Positions 62,847 to 64,000 of a stretch of DNA of 64,000 bases are shown piece by piece. The notes beneath the pieces are model-generated. The model searched no databases, was not told the DNA's origin, and saw nothing but the letters and a program-made list of their open reading frames with translations. This DNA comes from Marinobacter azerbaijanicus (lineage in GTDB: Bacteria; Pseudomonadota; Gammaproteobacteria; Pseudomonadales; Oleiphilaceae): contig NZ_JASSVS010000011.1 of the NCBI RefSeq assembly GCF_030250645.1, forward strand, positions 62,001 through 126,000, in the 5' to 3' direction. The translations under genes were made by a program, and so were the position numbers. Position 1 is the stretch's first letter; each line of letters opens with the position of its first letter.

Positions 62847-63344
62847 TCAGGCCGGCGCCTGATCGGTAAGGCGCTCGGTGTTAATCGTCTGTGAATCACC
62901 TTCTGAATGACGACTGTTCTGCCGACTGGCAACCACCTGGATCTCACGCTTTCTCATCAGATCGCCCAAGCTGATATCGCTCAGGAACTGATGGATCTGG
63001 TCGCTGAGATCAGACCACAGGTGGTGTGTCAGGCATTTTTCGCCATTCTGGCAATCACCCTTGTTGCCGCAACGGGTGGTATCCAGGGACTCACTGACAG
63101 CGTCCACAACTTCCGCAATGTAGACGGCGTCAGGCTCCCGGCTCAGGCGGTAGCCACCGCCGGGACCCCGTATACTGGTCACCAGTTTGTGACGGCGAAG
63201 GCGGGAAAATAGCTGCTCGAGATACGAGAGGGAAATCTCCTGCCGGGCAGATATATCGGCCAGACTGACCGGCCCCTGATCCCCGTGAAGGGCCAGGTCC
63301 AGCATTGCCGTCACCGCATAGCGGCCTTTGGTGGTCAGTCTCAT
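62847..63344 (-). CDS. iscR: iron-sulfur cluster regulator IscR
   Basis: A Rrf2-type regulator that senses its own 2Fe-2S cluster. The 165-residue protein keeps the three cysteines and the His of the cluster site (CGNKGDCQNGEKCLTH) and the N-terminal wHTH (MRLTTKGRYAVTAMLDLALH). It should repress its own operon when cluster is loaded; an IscR-like site overlaps its promoter. Confidence 0.96.
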   Translation of the reverse strand: MRLTTKGRYAVTAMLDLALHGDQGPVSLADISARQEISLSYLEQLFSRLRRHKLVTSIRGPGGGYRLSREPDAVYIAEVVDAVSESLDTTRCGNKGDCQNGEKCLTHHLWSDLSDQIHQFLSDISLGDLMRKREIQVVASRQNSRHSEGDSQTINTERLTDQAPA

Positions 63345-63388
63345 AAACTCAGCCCCGGTCAGGGATTGATTCGGTTTTAATTGAGCCG

Positions 63389-63421
63389 AGTATGAATTGA
63401 CCTACCATTTCAGTCAAGTAT
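63389..63421 (-). promoter_or_regulatory. iscR promoter with IscR type 1-like operator
   Basis: TTGACT (63412-63417) and CATACT (63389-63394) are 17 bases apart on the minus strand. The 63397-63421 segment, starting ATACTTGACTGAAAT, matches most fixed positions of the IscR type 1 motif as I recall it, with the mismatches in its second half. It overlaps the -35, the usual autorepression arrangement. Confidence 0.6.
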
Positions 63422-64000
63422 TCACCGCTGCGACGATTCATCATCCCGAACACAGTCGAAATCTTCCTCGTGCAGAGGCGGCAACTCACCATTCTGATAT
63501 TCACTGTTGACCTTTCTCAGAGCCTTGCACATGTTCTCAATACGATCGTCCACCGCATGCATATGGTCCAGCAGGCTGCGCATGGCCCGGGCAACCGGAT
63601 CCGGCATCTCTTCGGTGACACCATAGGCGTCGAACCCCATGCGCTCTTCCATTTCTTTCCGGCGCACGCTGTCTTCGTCCTTTCGTTTGACAACAACCCG
63701 GCCAGGAATGCCAACAACCGTCGCACCTTCTGGCACTGCCTTGGTGACCACCGAATTGGAGCCGATCTTGGCCCCCGCCCCCACTTCGAAAGGCCCAAGG
63801 ATCTTGGCGCCGGCACCTACCACAACGCCGTCTCCCAACGTGGGGTGTCGCTTGCCCTTGTTCCAGCTGGTTCCACCAAGAGTTACCCCCTGGTAGAGCG
63901 TGACGTCGTCACCAATCACCGTGGTTTCGCCAATCACAACACCCATGCCATGGTCGATGAAAAAGCGGCGACCAATGGTCGCTCCAGGATGAATCTCGAT
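63422..64000 (-). CDS. cysE: serine acetyltransferase, 5' end beyond the window
   Basis: The first step of cysteine synthesis. The visible 192 residues are the left-handed beta-helix acyltransferase part (IEIHPGATIGRRFFIDHG, then GETTVIGDDVTLYQGVTLGG) and a C-terminal helix-rich tail. Its catalytic His and the CoA site lie in the visible part. The N-terminus lies past the right edge. It sits directly upstream of iscR, as in Pseudomonas, supplying cysteine for the desulfurase. Confidence 0.93.
   Translation of the reverse strand: MEIHPGATIGRRFFIDHGMGVVIGETTVIGDDVTLYQGVTLGGTSWNKGKRHPTLGDGVVVGAGAKILGPFEVGAGAKIGSNSVVTKAVPEGATVVGIPGRVVVKRKDEDSVRRKEMEERMGFDAYGVTEEMPDPVARAMRSLLDHMHAVDDRIENMCKALRKVNSEYQNGELPPLHEEDFDCVRDDESSQR

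Noticed and set aside
1..64000. Prophage, IS element, CRISPR array or genomic island
   Set aside because: No transposase, integrase, phage structural gene or regular direct-repeat array was seen; both tRNA genes lack flanking integrase genes or repeated tRNA ends.

Overview
This window reads as a chromosomal core segment of a marine gammaproteobacterium close to Marinobacter (Pseudomonas-like gene orders, moderately high GC judged by eye, TTG/GTG starts in places). The genus is inferred from gene order and protein character; no search was run. Nearly everything is housekeeping. I see no prophage, insertion sequence, CRISPR array, rRNA or plasmid function.

Layout. 1-9408 (minus): the front part of a large lipoprotein that runs off the left edge, then ligA, zipA, smc and a GntR-type regulator (transcribed gntR-smc-zipA-ligA). 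9684-14411: a diguanylate cyclase facing rluB-scpB-scpA-trpS. 14534-25758 (minus): one long TCA block, sdhCDAB-sucAB-lpd-sucCD, closed by a strong terminator; gltA diverges from its head at 26216. 27608-34803: a beta-hydroxyacid dehydrogenase, topA, and fadBA with a PsrA-like operator. 34948-46224: a more varied zone with a possible 41-residue protein, a periplasmic helical protein, a universal stress protein, an uncharacterised protein coupled to uup, a MOSC protein, a methyltransferase-esterase fusion, tRNA-Gly, a TetR regulator, DUF924, a CbiX-like protein, an SDR protein, tRNA-Glu and a 53-residue membrane protein resembling CcoM of cbb3 oxidase. 46467-52282: a GGDEF/EAL protein followed by ackA-pta. 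52307-64000 (minus): cysE (partial)-iscR-iscS-ndk-rlmN-pilW-rodZ-ispG-hisS-yfgM-bamB-der, the Pseudomonas order but without the iscU-iscA-hscBA-fdx-iscX block expected between iscS and ndk.

How the genes work together. SMC with ScpA/ScpB forms the chromosome condensin, and ZipA, LigA and TopA serve division and DNA upkeep. The sdh-suc-lpd-gltA block provides most TCA steps, fed by FadBA (fatty acid oxidation) and linked to acetate overflow by AckA-Pta. Two loci, the CcoM-like gene and the universal stress gene, carry FNR/Anr-like boxes placed as expected for low-oxygen activation. Two c-di-GMP enzymes are present.

The points most worth a second look are: the isc locus reduced to iscR-iscS, together with an IscS that lacks the usual C-terminal tail and an IscR-like operator upstream; the PCMT-erythromycin esterase fusion; the CcoM-like gene with its FNR box; and the small frame with a strong ribosome site opposite fadB. 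I did not find a clearly undescribed multi-gene system.
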